5,138 nucleotides of DNA from positions 1-5,138 of the forward strand of contig JANRMC010000171.1 in assembly GCA_033761915.1 (NCBI GenBank), written 5' to 3'. Under the pieces are notes generated by a model. It had not been told where the DNA came from. It saw only the letters and a program-made list of their open reading frames with translations, and did no database searches. Origin of the DNA: JACMLD01 sp033761915. Lineage in GTDB: Bacteria > Bacteroidota > Bacteroidia > Chitinophagales > Chitinophagaceae. Positions 4,391-5,138 of the stretch are shown here, piece by piece (the stretch's first letter is position 1; the number at the start of each line of letters is the position of its first letter). The position numbers and the translations under genes are program-made.

Positions 4391-5138
4391 ATGTCACAAG
4401 AACAAAACGACAGAGGCAGAATGCGTTCATCCGGTAGTGGTGGCGAAGAACGCCGTACTCCAAAATTTAATATTACCTGGCTATGGGTGGCCCTTTTTGT
4501 TTTATTACTTGGCTTTAACTTTTTAGGCAATGGCTTTAAGCAAACCCTGGTTAAAACCAATGTTACCGAATTTAAAAACATTATGCTGAAAAGCGGTGAT
4601 GTTGAAAAATTTGAAACCGTTAATAAAAAACTGGTACGGGTTTATATTTTAAAAGACAGTTTAAACAAACCTTTTTACGCAGCTAAATACAAAGAAAACA
4701 AAATGAAAGTGCCCAAAGAAGGGCCGCATTTTGAATTTAATGCTGATGACCGCATTTTAGCCGATGACCTGCGTGACTTTTATAAAGATAATCCGCAGGT
4801 TAAAGAAGTATCTAATTACAGCAAAGAAGAGCCTGATTATTTTGCCAGCTTCATTAACCTGATCATTCCCATTTTACTGTTTGTATTACTGTTTATTTTA
4901 TTAATGCGCAAAATGGGTTCTGGCGGCGGTGCCGGCGGTGGCCCTGGTGGCATATTCAGTATTGGTAAAAGCCGTGCCACTTTGTTTGATAAAGGCACCA
5001 AAGTAAACATCACCTTTAATGATGTGGCTGGTTTAGATGAAGCCAAAGTGGAAGTAATGGAAATTGTAGACTTTTTAAAAAACCCTAAAAAATATACAGC
5101 ACTGGGTGGTAAAATACCTAAAGGTGCTTTACTGGTTG
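4391..5138 (+). CDS. ftsH: ATP-dependent zinc metalloprotease FtsH, 3'-truncated by window edge
   Basis: FtsH is a membrane-anchored hexameric AAA+ protease that extracts and degrades misfolded membrane proteins and some short-lived cytoplasmic regulators. The visible 249 residues start at the ATG at 4391. In order: a polar cytoplasmic N-terminus with a basic stretch (RRTPK, 21-25), membrane segment 1 (about 28-46), a periplasmic domain of about 105 residues, membrane segment 2 (about 152-172), a glycine-rich linker (177-187, GSGGGAGGGPGG region), then the start of the AAA domain with NDVAGLDEAK (210-219), VEVMEIVDFLKNPKKY (220-235) and GGKIPKGALLV (239-249). The window ends just before the expected Walker A GPPGTGKT; the second region of homology and the HEXGH protease site lie outside. 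The start is preceded by AT-rich sequence without a Shine-Dalgarno motif, as is usual in this phylum. The long frame runs off the window, and the identification is secure. Confidence 0.97.
   Translation, partial: MSQEQNDRGRMRSSGSGGEERRTPKFNITWLWVALFVLLLGFNFLGNGFKQTLVKTNVTEFKNIMLKSGDVEKFETVNKKLVRVYILKDSLNKPFYAAKYKENKMKVPKEGPHFEFNADDRILADDLRDFYKDNPQVKEVSNYSKEEPDYFASFINLIIPILLFVLLFILLMRKMGSGGGAGGGPGGIFSIGKSRATLFDKGTKVNITFNDVAGLDEAKVEVMEIVDFLKNPKKYTALGGKIPKGALLV

Noticed and set aside
4300..5046. Two minus-strand open frames opposite ftsH
   Set aside because: They are antisense to the clear FtsH frame; the Pro-rich stretch in one is just the glycine-rich linker read backwards.

Overview
The window looks like ordinary chromosome from a member of the Bacteroidota, most probably the family Chitinophagaceae. 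The evidence is the protein sequences (PurH, a BirA without a DNA-binding domain, RsfS, FtsH), start codons without Shine-Dalgarno sequences, moderate AT-richness, and promoter elements of the Bacteroidota type (TTTG near -33, TAnnTTTG near -7). The genus is inferred only from the general look of the proteins.

Layout, left to right. (1) The 3' part of purH, which catalyses the last two steps of IMP synthesis. (2) A complete ten-segment EamA/DMT-family transporter gene. It is closely bracketed by two copies of a 45-46 bp repeat in opposite orientation, one just upstream of its start and one just after its stop. (3) A small gene for a 107-residue HExxH protein of DUF4157 type, with a TAnnTTTG element only 5 bases before its ATG. 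(4) A convergent birA gene on the minus strand. The two genes end one base apart, and a good intrinsic terminator overlaps the stop codon of the HExxH gene. (5) A short divergent region holding the birA promoter and a GC-rich hairpin. (6) rsfS and the 5' part of ftsH on the plus strand. The window ends just before the FtsH Walker A loop.

The genes are mostly housekeeping: purine synthesis, biotin attachment to carboxylases, ribosome silencing in slow growth, and membrane-protein quality control. rsfS and ftsH lie in the same direction 97 bases apart and may be partly co-transcribed, with a possible separate promoter in front of ftsH. The transporter and the HExxH gene have no evident pathway link to their neighbours.

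I do not see a new multi-gene system here. The feature most worth following is the inverted repeat pair around the transporter, which could be a dispersed intergenic element or the ends of a small mobile unit. Every stretch over about 100 bases without a gene is covered by the entries below; no gap exceeds 300 bases. No tRNA, rRNA, CRISPR array or complete transposase gene was seen.
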